The translations under genes were made by a program, and so were the position numbers. A stretch of 32,153 bases of DNA from Chlorobiota bacterium (GTDB lineage: Bacteria; Bacteroidota; Bacteroidia; Bacteroidales; F082). Position 1 is the stretch's first letter. The number at the start of each line of letters is the position of its first letter. The stretch lies in NCBI GenBank assembly GCA_013151215.1, contig JAADIS010000011.1, positions 1 through 32,153 on the forward strand, given 5' to 3'. Shown here piece after piece: positions 7,160 through 15,304 of this stretch. The notes beneath the pieces are model-generated. The model was not told where the DNA came from and did not search any database. It was given only the letters and a program-made list of their open reading frames with translations.

Positions 7160-8731
7160 CTATTTGTATGCGACCTTATTCATGTAAAAAACAACTCTTA
7201 CATCTTTTTTTGACAATGATCTGTTGTTTATCTTTTGATATCCATAAATCAGGAAATAATTGTCGTACCACTCCTCTATATGGTTGTTCTCGTCTTCAAC
7301 CACCCTGTCTTTATCGTTGCCCGAGGCGATTATTGTTTCGTCGCTGCCAATGTCTATTCTCCCATCAAAGGTTTTTGAGTATATCTTACCGTTGTTTACG
7401 TAAGCGGCGCTAACATAATTTTTGTCGGGAAACACTAAGGAATGCCTTTTAAGCGAAAATGACCGCAGGTCGCGCAGGACAAAATCGTTGTTCCAGATCA
7501 TGTTTCCGCTATCATCTATTGAAACAATTATAACATCGAAAAACAGATAACCGGCAAAAACGCTATATGAATATGGATAAGGCCTTCCGTAGAAATCGTA
7601 ATCCATGCGCGTTTCGGTAACATAATGAGGCTTGTAAACCTCGGCATTAAAAAGATAGCCCCCGGTGGTTCTTCGAATGTCGGGTTTGTTGATGTTGAAA
7701 AAGGTGCTTACGCGGCCATTGCCGGTTTCAACAGCACCAGTGTTTTTACCACCTGAGGTACCTCTCCATTGATTTATGCTTCCATGAATATTGTCCAATT
7801 TCATGAAACTTATGAATTTGATGTTTTTCACCGCTTCCTTGTTGAACTCAAAAAAGAACAAGCCTGCTGTTTTAGGGTTGTCCTCATTGTCGAGTTTATC
7901 GATCGACGGTGGCCGCCCTTTGTGGATATCGTAAACGCCAAATACTGCCATCGCTTTGTTTTTTGAGGCATAAAACCTAAATTTCCTCAACACCTTGCTT
8001 TTGTCGTTGTTATCTATCTCGTTAACCGACAATGTTTTGCCATTGGCATTGAGAACATGGATAAAGTCAGACAATTTATTGCCGTCTTGCTTGACTTTCA
8101 GGGCCACATAAAAGCTGTTGTCAGTTTTGTTGGCAAAAACGGCTTCAATAACACTTGGGTAGTCCTCGGCCAGCTTGAGGGGGTTTATTTCGCCGGTATC
8201 AAGGTTTATAAACAACAAGTCCGTTTGATTGCCCGAAATATTAATGCCCATGCAAGCGGTATTCCCCAATGTTTCAAAAGCCATTACTTCGGCTTTAGCC
8301 GGAAAAGTACCTGAAATTTGTTCAAACTTATTTTTTTTGAAGTTTAGGCTAACAATTTCATAATAACCAGCCTCGTTTCTCCTTCCCTCTGTGTTCCTGA
8401 AGAAGAAATGAATAGCATCGCGGGTGCTTGACGCGAACTCAAATTGCAATTTATCCTCCAAAGGAACAAATTTCAGCCATTTTTGATTTAAGTCGGAGTC
8501 GAAGAGCCCGAAATACCACTTACGTCTTTTCTCGGGGGCATATTCATTACTCTCATAAAATATTATGACACCCCTTTTGCCAACTTGCTCCACATGATAC
8601 GACTCAACATCGATATCAGCGGGGACCTCCAAACGCAAAGTGTTCAGCCCCTGTGCAAGGACAACTGTTGTAAAAGTCGCTATTACAAGTGTTAAAGATA
8701 TTTTAAGAATGGTTTTCAATCTTTTTATCAA
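7160..8731 (-). CDS. Exported protein of unknown function
   Basis: I do not recognise this family. The product is about 523 aa if started at TTG 8731 or 519 aa from TTG 8719; both give a good signal peptide (KTILKISLTLVIATFTTVVLAQ). The next in-frame ATG upstream (8812) sits inside the terminator hairpin of the preceding gene, and its extra N-terminus looks non-coding, so I reject it. The mature part is made of short beta-strand-rich segments, for example WYFGLFDSDLNQKWLKFVPL, which may be a propeller fold, but I cannot show repeats. No T9SS domain, lipobox or membrane anchor is seen at the C-terminus. It follows two T9SS cargo genes on the same strand. Confidence 0.7.
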   Translation of the reverse strand: MIKRLKTILKISLTLVIATFTTVVLAQGLNTLRLEVPADIDVESYHVEQVGKRGVIIFYESNEYAPEKRRKWYFGLFDSDLNQKWLKFVPLEDKLQFEFASSTRDAIHFFFRNTEGRRNEAGYYEIVSLNFKKNKFEQISGTFPAKAEVMAFETLGNTACMGINISGNQTDLLFINLDTGEINPLKLAEDYPSVIEAVFANKTDNSFYVALKVKQDGNKLSDFIHVLNANGKTLSVNEIDNNDKSKVLRKFRFYASKNKAMAVFGVYDIHKGRPPSIDKLDNEDNPKTAGLFFFEFNKEAVKNIKFISFMKLDNIHGSINQWRGTSGGKNTGAVETGNGRVSTFFNINKPDIRRTTGGYLFNAEVYKPHYVTETRMDYDFYGRPYPYSYSVFAGYLFFDVIIVSIDDSGNMIWNNDFVLRDLRSFSLKRHSLVFPDKNYVSAAYVNNGKIYSKTFDGRIDIGSDETIIASGNDKDRVVEDENNHIEEWYDNYFLIYGYQKINNRSLSKKDVRVVFYMNKVAYK

Positions 8732-8755
8732 ACTAATTTTTAAGTAATATATTGC

Positions 8756-8786
8756 TTGTGCACTTTGTATTGTGCTTGCACAAAGT
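8756..8786 (-). promoter_or_regulatory. Overlapping alternative inverted repeats in the leader of the exported-protein gene
   Basis: TTGTGCA (8756-8762) pairs with TGCACAA (8777-8783), and ACTTTGT (8762-8768) pairs with ACAAAGT (8780-8786). The two stems share bases and exclude each other. They could form an operator or a switching leader, or be chance in A/T-rich sequence. Confidence 0.25.
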
Positions 8787-8800
8787 TGCGCTAAATTAAT

Positions 8801-8833
8801 AAAACCTGCCATGTTGGTAAACAGGCAGGTTTT
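8801..8833 (-). terminator. Rho-independent terminator of the 549-aa T9SS protein gene
   Basis: AAAACCTGCC (8801-8810) and GGCAGGTTTT (8824-8833) form a perfect 10-bp stem with a 13-nt loop, just after the stop at 8855. The A/T base of the stem provides the T-run on the minus strand. Confidence 0.75.
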
Positions 8834-8854
8834 AAAAATTATTAAAATGTGCTT

Positions 8855-10501
8855 TTATTCAACGGTCAGCTTTTTAGTTAAGGTCTCACCATTTTTGGTG
8901 TTAATCCGGACAACATACATTCCAGACCGAAGGCCACTTATATTTATGGAGTTATCACCCTGGCTGATTGATGTTTCCATTAACCTTTGCCCATTTATGG
9001 AATAAATTACCACATCGGCATCGGTATTTGAGTTCAGGAATAGCTGCTGTTGGGCTGGGTTTGGGAATAAGCGTATGTCGGCAAAAGCATTTTCGCCCAA
9101 GCCAACATGGATGTTTCCGAAAACAAGAAAGCTGTCGAGTTCCCAGGTTGCGGACCCATCGGTAGTGGATGTATATTTAAAGGCCAAGTAAACGCCATTT
9201 TGCAAATAGTCCTTTAAATTAAGGTCGCCTGATTCCACAAAATTCCAGCTTCCGTCAGACCAAACAGCCATATCGCTAATATCAGTCCAGGAAAAATCGT
9301 TGGGGTTGCCAACTCCGTCATAATCGGTTGAAATAAATAATTGCATCGCAGGGCCGCTATAATTATAAGCAGACTCGAAATTAAAGAAAACGGAGTCGAA
9401 GTCAACCATGTTCAGGACAGGGGATATCAGCCAGTCTTCATTATCGAAGGAGCCACCGTCGTAGCCGCTCATTTTGGCAAATGTCTTGCTGCCGAAATCC
9501 GACTGATACCATTCTTGGTTACCCAAAACGTTGTATGGGGTCCAAGTGCCAAGGCCGTTGTCAAAATCCTCCTGGTTAATGATAATAACTGCCGGTATCT
9601 GTGCATCGGCAACAGGGACATCGCCATCGGTTTTGTAATCAATATTATCACCTGAATTGGAATAAGGGAAAATATAGAAAACATAAGTTTCGCCGGGGGA
9701 CAAACCACTAAAAGTATAATTTTCGACACCATAAGCGACATTAACGGCCCCTGTTCCGTCGCTCCAGTCGAGATCGTCGGCTTCAGGCGTCCCGTCAACG
9801 GGAAAATCAATATTCGCCGAGGCCGAGATGGGTGCCAGCTCCCCTTTTATTAGGTAGCCAACAGGCAGGACGTCGCCAATAGCATCGGTCCAGTTTAATT
9901 CTATCGTGAGCCCGGCGGCCGCGGCAATAAAATCCGTTGGGTAATTTGACGGTTCAGGGTTGTTGGTAACATCGGCTTCCAGTGAGAAATCGTCATAATA
10001 AACATTGCCATCCGTCAAACCGTCTTGTTTATAAACCCTGATCTCGAAGCGGAACTGGGCCGCAGTGGAAGGTGCAATCAATGTTTCGTCAAAATGCTGC
10101 CAATCGGGACTGTCCACGCTATAATCAGCAGGGCGCAGAACATCGGCGTTATCATCAAGATAATTTCCGTCCACGTCCATCCAATAGGACCAAATCCGGG
10201 TTCTCGCCGTTGCCGAGTTATCCAGATAATAATATTGGATCCTGTATTGTTGTCCTCCTACAATACCGTTAACATCCTGACTTAAATCCTTAGTCGAGCT
10301 AGCAGACAGATGTGCTGCCGAAAATGTTCCCGCATGGATATTAGTTGCTTCTTTTGAGATATTTTCTGCTTTATCCCATGAGGATGGAGTAGCGTCGTCG
10401 TCCCAGTTTTCCATTCCGGGGTTCTGAACAAGGTTTTGACCCATCATCGATACTGATGCAAAAATCAAAAGAAAAAGTCCGAGTAAATTTATTTTTTTCA
10501 T
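8855..10501 (-). CDS. Secreted multidomain protein with T9SS type A sorting domain
   Basis: The product is 548 aa starting at ATG 10501 (MKKINLLG); an ATG two codons upstream is possible. Order of parts: signal peptide 1-21 (FLLIFASVSMMG|Q); a CBM4/9-like jelly roll ~23-176, beginning NLVQNPGMENWDD and ending YYDDFSLE; a fibronectin III-like domain ~186-300 (SGLSPGETYVFYIFPYS); a choice-of-anchor J / cleaved-adhesin-like domain ~308-464 (SGYDGGSFDNEDWLISP, STDYDGVGNPNDFSWTD); and a C-terminal T9SS sorting domain from ~472 (RLFPNPAQQQLFLNS to YVVRINTKNGETLTKKLTVE). It should be exported, moved through the type IX machinery and attached or released at the cell surface. No catalytic domain is seen; binding to sugar or protein polymers is plausible. 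Confidence 0.88.
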   Translation of the reverse strand: MKKINLLGLFLLIFASVSMMGQNLVQNPGMENWDDDATPSSWDKAENISKEATNIHAGTFSAAHLSASSTKDLSQDVNGIVGGQQYRIQYYYLDNSATARTRIWSYWMDVDGNYLDDNADVLRPADYSVDSPDWQHFDETLIAPSTAAQFRFEIRVYKQDGLTDGNVYYDDFSLEADVTNNPEPSNYPTDFIAAAAGLTIELNWTDAIGDVLPVGYLIKGELAPISASANIDFPVDGTPEADDLDWSDGTGAVNVAYGVENYTFSGLSPGETYVFYIFPYSNSGDNIDYKTDGDVPVADAQIPAVIIINQEDFDNGLGTWTPYNVLGNQEWYQSDFGSKTFAKMSGYDGGSFDNEDWLISPVLNMVDFDSVFFNFESAYNYSGPAMQLFISTDYDGVGNPNDFSWTDISDMAVWSDGSWNFVESGDLNLKDYLQNGVYLAFKYTSTTDGSATWELDSFLVFGNIHVGLGENAFADIRLFPNPAQQQLFLNSNTDADVVIYSINGQRLMETSISQGDNSINISGLRSGMYVVRINTKNGETLTKKLTVE

Positions 10502-10531
10502 AAGCATAAAATTTATTTGATTAATTATAAT

Positions 10532-10581
10532 GACGACAAAACCAGATGCCTGCCTTGAGCCCAGTATCTGGTTTTATCGTC
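10532..10581 (-). terminator. Long hairpin terminator after the 1488-aa T9SS protein gene
   Basis: GACGACAAAACCAGAT (10532-10547) pairs with ATCTGGTTTTATCGTC (10566-10581): 16 bp with one mismatch and an 18-nt loop. It lies 15 bp past the stop of the upstream gene and before the next same-strand gene, so it probably separates the two T9SS genes. Confidence 0.7.
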
Positions 10582-10595
10582 AAATTTAATTTTAT

Positions 10596-13500
10596 TTATC
10601 TAATAATCAGTTTTCTAACAGTAATATCACTTGATGATTTATCTATTAAACTAATAAGGTAGATACCCTTTTTAAGATTAGATGTGTTAACAGTAGTAGA
10701 TTGATGTATAAGCTTCTGGTAAACAACTTTTCCTCTGATGTCCATTAATTTCACATCGTAAACCGCATCGGCGGAAATTTCGATAGTAAAAAACCCATCG
10801 GAAGGATTCGGATATACTGAAATATTGTCTCCTTCAATCTCATCGATATCAGTAACAAGGAGGGTAACCACATTTGAGGCTTCCGACTCGCCCAGGTCGT
10901 AAACGGCCGTAACATAATAATCATGCGAGGCTATCGGAGGCTGAAGGTCGGTATATTCGGTAAGCGTTACCAATGCGGTATTAATTTTAACATCGTCGCG
11001 ATATACATTGTATCCGAGCATGTCGCGGTTTCCGTTAATATTGTTTATGGGGTCTACAGTTACCACATCAGGATAATCAGTTGGATGTGCAACATTTGCA
11101 AAACCAGCCCTGTTAATTTTGATATCAGCGCTTAGGTTTCCGATCTCAGCAATCTTACCATCCGTATATTGAACCACCGCCCTAATCAGATAGGCTTCGT
11201 TCCATGGGGTCCATGTTGAAACATTATCGAAATCCCAGCTTCTCCCGTTGTCGAGGTTTCCATCGTAACCGACGAAAGTAGTGGCGTTTATAGATCCAAA
11301 TCCAACAACGAAATCGCCGTCGAAGAAAATGTCCTGTGCAGAAACATCAATTTCCAACCAGTCCTGATCGATAGCGGTAGCTACTTCCGTATAGATCAGA
11401 TCTGTGCCCGGGGCATCTGTTTCCCAGCCGAACACATTGGCATTGAATGTGTTGTCTCCGTCCTGTATTGTCGTGAAATATTTGAGCGACAACACTTTAC
11501 ATGCTGATTCAGGCGACATGTGAGTTGACATAGTATAGCCTTCATAACTATAAGCATCGGTTATTTCATTATTATCATAAATCAACTCGCTGCTTGCCAC
11601 GGTACCGGGAGCGTCCCAGTTAAGCAAAACATCATCCTCAGGACTTACATCGCCAACAAGGTTGAGGGGCGGGTCGAGATAAACAACCTCAATATAGTCA
11701 ATATATGTTATTTCATCTTCATTGTTGCCATCGGATACATAAAGAGTTACATCGTAAACCCCTGCGGTATCATAGGTGATTGGAGGAGGGGTCTGTCCGT
11801 CGTAGGTTGCCGGGGTTCCGCCCTCGAAAGTCCAGGTCCATATAGTGGGATCCCCGATGGTGAGGTCAGTAAAGTTAACCGAGCCGCCGACTAATATCTG
11901 TGTTAAATCAGCTTCAAAACCTGCTAATAACTCGATTTGACATCCAAAACCGGGAGTGGCCCAAATGGAATCGCCAACCGAATTAGTTGCAATAAAGTTT
12001 ACTGAATGCGTCCAGTTTTCTGCGATATTATTGTCAACTTCGGGATTACAAAGAGTAAGCGAGGGGCCATAGCCGTCGGCTAAAGTATCCCATGGCAGAT
12101 AATCATCGTAGTCAACATAGTCGATTACATTATCATAATTATCCATGATCTCGATGTCTTCGCCCCCATTGCTCAAGCCACCGCTGGCCCATTGATAAGC
12201 ATTAACATTAAAAGTTGCCAGCATCGACAAGGAATCCTTAGCTACCAAGAGGAATGAATCAGGTAGGATATCGATATCCGGGAAATCATATTCAACACCT
12301 TGTGAGAAATAAAGGTTATCCATATTAACGGTATCGTCGCCATTATTGTAGATCTCAATAAACTCTAGGGAATCCTCTCCTGCCTCGGGGGGGTTGTACA
12401 TAATTTCGGTCAAGACCAGCTGAGGGATATTATAATGCGGGACGATCGAGAAATAATCATCACTTTCGTCATTAACATCTTCGTCGTCGAGGCTGGTGAT
12501 AATTATTTTATAATCGTTGGCAAGTTCGAGGGTCTCGAAAACATACCATGAATATACTGTATCGGCCACGTCTATCCCGGAAGTAATAAGCTCGGGGTTT
12601 TGGCCTTCCCTTGCGATTTCAATTTTTATATTGCCTTCCCAAACGCCATATTCCCATGTTATATCGAAATAGGAATCGAGCTGGATGCTTTCGCCCCCAT
12701 TGGGTGATGTAACGGTAACATAAGGAAGGGGGGGGAAATTTTCCTCGCCGGGGCTGCCGCCATCCTGGCGACTAGCGTCCCAGCTGGCGCCCAGGCTGTT
12801 ATCCGTATCGGGATCTATAAGCGAGAGCGAAGGGCCGTTTCCGTCAGGTTCCGTTGGCCAGTCGCCATTATCAAGATAAGGTACATGGTCTATCAGGATA
12901 CCGTCGGCATTATACATCCTGACATTATCACCTCCGTTGTTGAGGCCGAAGTTTCCGGAACCATCAAAGTCGGGAGTAAAAGGAAAGTTGCCGTTATCTG
13001 TAACCTGTATGGTGAAATATCCTTCGGCAGGGATTGAGTATCCGGCCGTAATAACAATTGGGGTATGGCCGGCATCGCTATCCAAGAGTTTCCAGTCCTC
13101 AAGGTCAATAGAACTTGATGTAGGATTATAAAGCTCAACCCATTCTTCATCGGCACCGGGTGAGTTATACATTATTTCGTTAATGATGACATAGGGTGAA
13201 TCAGGCACTTCCCACGATTGAGTCTGGGCTGTGCTGTCTATTACCTGGAAAGTCCAGTTTCCGTCCACCCAATTATGTTCGGTATCGTCAACACCCCATT
13301 CCCAGGTATTTGCACCGTCGTCGGAAGTAAGGTCTTGTTGGCACGTCCACACATTATCGTCAGCGGTTAGGTCGCCGTTGGTGCCATCATCATAAAAAGG
13401 AGTATGCTCATTGCCATTATTCCATGAAGGGTCATAATTACCATCCGCATCCCAGCTTCCTTTAAGGTAAAAGCCGTCATAGTTTTGGCCCAGAGTGTCG

Positions 13501-15062
13501 TAAACAATAAACGTAACCGTTGCCGATGGTGGTGCGGGCCCGGAAATAGTTGTGGTATTTGTAGCAAATTCGTAAGTAAAAATCGTTGGTGTTACACCAT
13601 CAGTCGTAAAGGGCACATTACCTCCCGTACTTTGGTCCCAGTTGTGGTTGAGGGTAACCTTGCATTCATAACTTCCCTGAGGTATCGTAAGCTGCAATGT
13701 AAAGACATCATCACCGTCGGGGTCGCTCATTTCGCCCATTAGCTCGGTGGGGTCCCAATCGTTTCCGCCAAGCGTGCTCAAAAAGTTTCCAGCCACAACC
13801 GGGAGTGTATGTGTAACCAGGTTGTCATGATAATTCCACTTCCACGTGATATCCTCTGAGGCTGAAAGGTTTATTGTTTGATTGGTTCCGGGATACCATG
13901 ACCCGTCTTCCACGATTTTATATTCGTGATTTGCTGCCGGGAGGTTTTTGGTAAGCTCCATGACATCGTTGGCATTCAACGACAGCTCGTAAGCCGGGTC
14001 GGAGGCGTTCCATGAATTGAAAGTACCGGCAACATAAGCCGTTATATTGAAGTCGCCTTCGACTTTAACGTTATCCACCTCCCATGTTGCGGCGGCGGCG
14101 GTCGTACTTGTATATTTAAACGCTATATAAGTGGATGCTCCCGAATTCGCTGTAATATCCACGGTTCCTGCATCGATGAAGGTCCACCCGCCCGGGTCGG
14201 GAAATGTAAATTGACTGGTCAAATCGGTCCATGTGAAACTATTGGGGTCGCCAACTCCGTCATAATCAGTGGAAACCATAACAAACAAGCCTGTGTTGTC
14301 GGCATAGTTCCTGGCATGGTCGAAACGAAGCTTGATATTCGTATAGTCGGAACAATCGATGGCATCGGTGATCAGCCAGTCCTCGTTGTCCTGTGCCCCC
14401 CCGTTATAACCGTTCATTTTGGAACAGCCGGGTGGCAGGCCATAACTTGAGACAAATTCCCATACTTCCGCCCCGGTAGCCGAGTATTGTGTTGTTTGCC
14501 CGAGGTTTGCATCAAAGCCCTCCAGATATAGAACAGTTGCCGTCGATACCTGTGGGGTCATCACAAAATCGTCAACATAAACAATTTCGGACCCATCGAA
14601 ACCGGTTTGGTCATAAAAACGGAGACCTATTTCTATAGTCCCTGTTGACCCTGCCGAGTAGGTATATGTCATTTCCTGCCAGGAACCCGTAATCGTGTTG
14701 TCGGAATAACCTTGATAAGTGCCAACATATAATCTTGCTTTTACATTACCTTCGGTGTGATAAACCCAAACACTAACATCGTAAGTTGTTCCGGCAACAA
14801 CATTAACGTCTTGGCGGAAATCAGTATCGCCTTGTGTTGTTGTTGTAACATCGATTGAAGCAGAACTACTACCACCGTGGATAGTTGTAGTTTCCTCTGT
14901 AACGGTAATTCCGGCGTCAATGGTCGTCCAGCCATCGGGAACGCCTGCTGTCCAGCTTTCAAAATCGCCGTTTGTAACTATTGTTTGAGCATTTAGGCCC
15001 ATACTAAACAACATTACGAAAAACAATTGAAGCGCATTTTTAAGAGTAATTTTCTTTTTCAT
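10596..15062 (-). CDS. Very large secreted multidomain protein with lamin-tail, PKD and T9SS sorting domains
   Basis: The product is 1488 aa from ATG 15062 (MKKKITLKNALQ); an ATG at 15098 adds 12 residues that are not signal-like. Parts in order (approximate): signal peptide 1-25; CBM4/9-like jelly roll 28-170 (VTNGDFESW); choice-of-anchor J domain 178-338 (MNGYNGGAQDNEDWLI); CBM48/starch-binding-like modules 340-610 (VAGTFNSWNASDPAYEL, LKGSWDADGNYDPSW); lamin-tail domain 624-775 (VIINEIMYNSPGADEEW); Ser/Thr-rich GPI-anchor-type domain 781-875 (VTSPNGGESIQL, FDITW); second lamin-tail domain 882-1010; PKD domain 1045-1127 (PTIWTWTFEGGTP); fibronectin-III-like halves around an inserted beta domain 1130-1400; T9SS sorting domain ~1414-1488 (VYPNPSDGFFTIEI). 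No catalytic domain is recognised. It is probably a surface adhesin or polymer-binding scaffold. Confidence 0.88.
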   Translation of the reverse strand: MKKKITLKNALQLFFVMLFSMGLNAQTIVTNGDFESWTAGVPDGWTTIDAGITVTEETTTIHGGSSSASIDVTTTTQGDTDFRQDVNVVAGTTYDVSVWVYHTEGNVKARLYVGTYQGYSDNTITGSWQEMTYTYSAGSTGTIEIGLRFYDQTGFDGSEIVYVDDFVMTPQVSTATVLYLEGFDANLGQTTQYSATGAEVWEFVSSYGLPPGCSKMNGYNGGAQDNEDWLITDAIDCSDYTNIKLRFDHARNYADNTGLFVMVSTDYDGVGDPNSFTWTDLTSQFTFPDPGGWTFIDAGTVDITANSGASTYIAFKYTSTTAAAATWEVDNVKVEGDFNITAYVAGTFNSWNASDPAYELSLNANDVMELTKNLPAANHEYKIVEDGSWYPGTNQTINLSASEDITWKWNYHDNLVTHTLPVVAGNFLSTLGGNDWDPTELMGEMSDPDGDDVFTLQLTIPQGSYECKVTLNHNWDQSTGGNVPFTTDGVTPTIFTYEFATNTTTISGPAPPSATVTFIVYDTLGQNYDGFYLKGSWDADGNYDPSWNNGNEHTPFYDDGTNGDLTADDNVWTCQQDLTSDDGANTWEWGVDDTEHNWVDGNWTFQVIDSTAQTQSWEVPDSPYVIINEIMYNSPGADEEWVELYNPTSSSIDLEDWKLLDSDAGHTPIVITAGYSIPAEGYFTIQVTDNGNFPFTPDFDGSGNFGLNNGGDNVRMYNADGILIDHVPYLDNGDWPTEPDGNGPSLSLIDPDTDNSLGASWDASRQDGGSPGEENFPPLPYVTVTSPNGGESIQLDSYFDITWEYGVWEGNIKIEIAREGQNPELITSGIDVADTVYSWYVFETLELANDYKIIITSLDDEDVNDESDDYFSIVPHYNIPQLVLTEIMYNPPEAGEDSLEFIEIYNNGDDTVNMDNLYFSQGVEYDFPDIDILPDSFLLVAKDSLSMLATFNVNAYQWASGGLSNGGEDIEIMDNYDNVIDYVDYDDYLPWDTLADGYGPSLTLCNPEVDNNIAENWTHSVNFIATNSVGDSIWATPGFGCQIELLAGFEADLTQILVGGSVNFTDLTIGDPTIWTWTFEGGTPATYDGQTPPPITYDTAGVYDVTLYVSDGNNEDEITYIDYIEVVYLDPPLNLVGDVSPEDDVLLNWDAPGTVASSELIYDNNEITDAYSYEGYTMSTHMSPESACKVLSLKYFTTIQDGDNTFNANVFGWETDAPGTDLIYTEVATAIDQDWLEIDVSAQDIFFDGDFVVGFGSINATTFVGYDGNLDNGRSWDFDNVSTWTPWNEAYLIRAVVQYTDGKIAEIGNLSADIKINRAGFANVAHPTDYPDVVTVDPINNINGNRDMLGYNVYRDDVKINTALVTLTEYTDLQPPIASHDYYVTAVYDLGESEASNVVTLLVTDIDEIEGDNISVYPNPSDGFFTIEISADAVYDVKLMDIRGKVVYQKLIHQSTTVNTSNLKKGIYLISLIDKSSSDITVRKLIIR

Positions 15063-15155
15063 ATAAACTATAATTAATTTGTGATAAATAATGTTCAAAT
15101 TTGTATTTAATTTCCGGTGTCAAAATATTCAAATGATTATTAAATAGTTAAAAAA

Positions 15156-15171
15156 ACTCCTCGAGAGGAGT
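15156..15171 (-). terminator. Second terminator-like hairpin between dnaK and the T9SS gene
   Basis: ACTCCT and AGGAGT pair around CGAG, followed on the minus strand by six T. It lies about 85 nt beyond the dnaK terminator and 94 nt before the T9SS start codon. Confidence 0.5.
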
Positions 15172-15250
15172 AAAACAAATTAACTCGAAGCGAAGTTAAA
15201 ATGGCATTAAAAACAGAACCTACGAAGGTAAAAACATATTTAGATAAACA

Positions 15251-15284
15251 AAAAAAAAGTTGCCGGTTTTCACCGACAACTTTT
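15251..15284 (-). terminator. Rho-independent terminator of dnaK
   Basis: On the minus strand AAAAGTTGTCGG pairs with CCGGCAACTTTT (one mismatch, 6-nt loop), followed by a run of T. It starts 21 bp past the dnaK stop. Confidence 0.8.
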
Positions 15285-15304
15285 CAACAGTTAAATTTTC
15301 ATGT

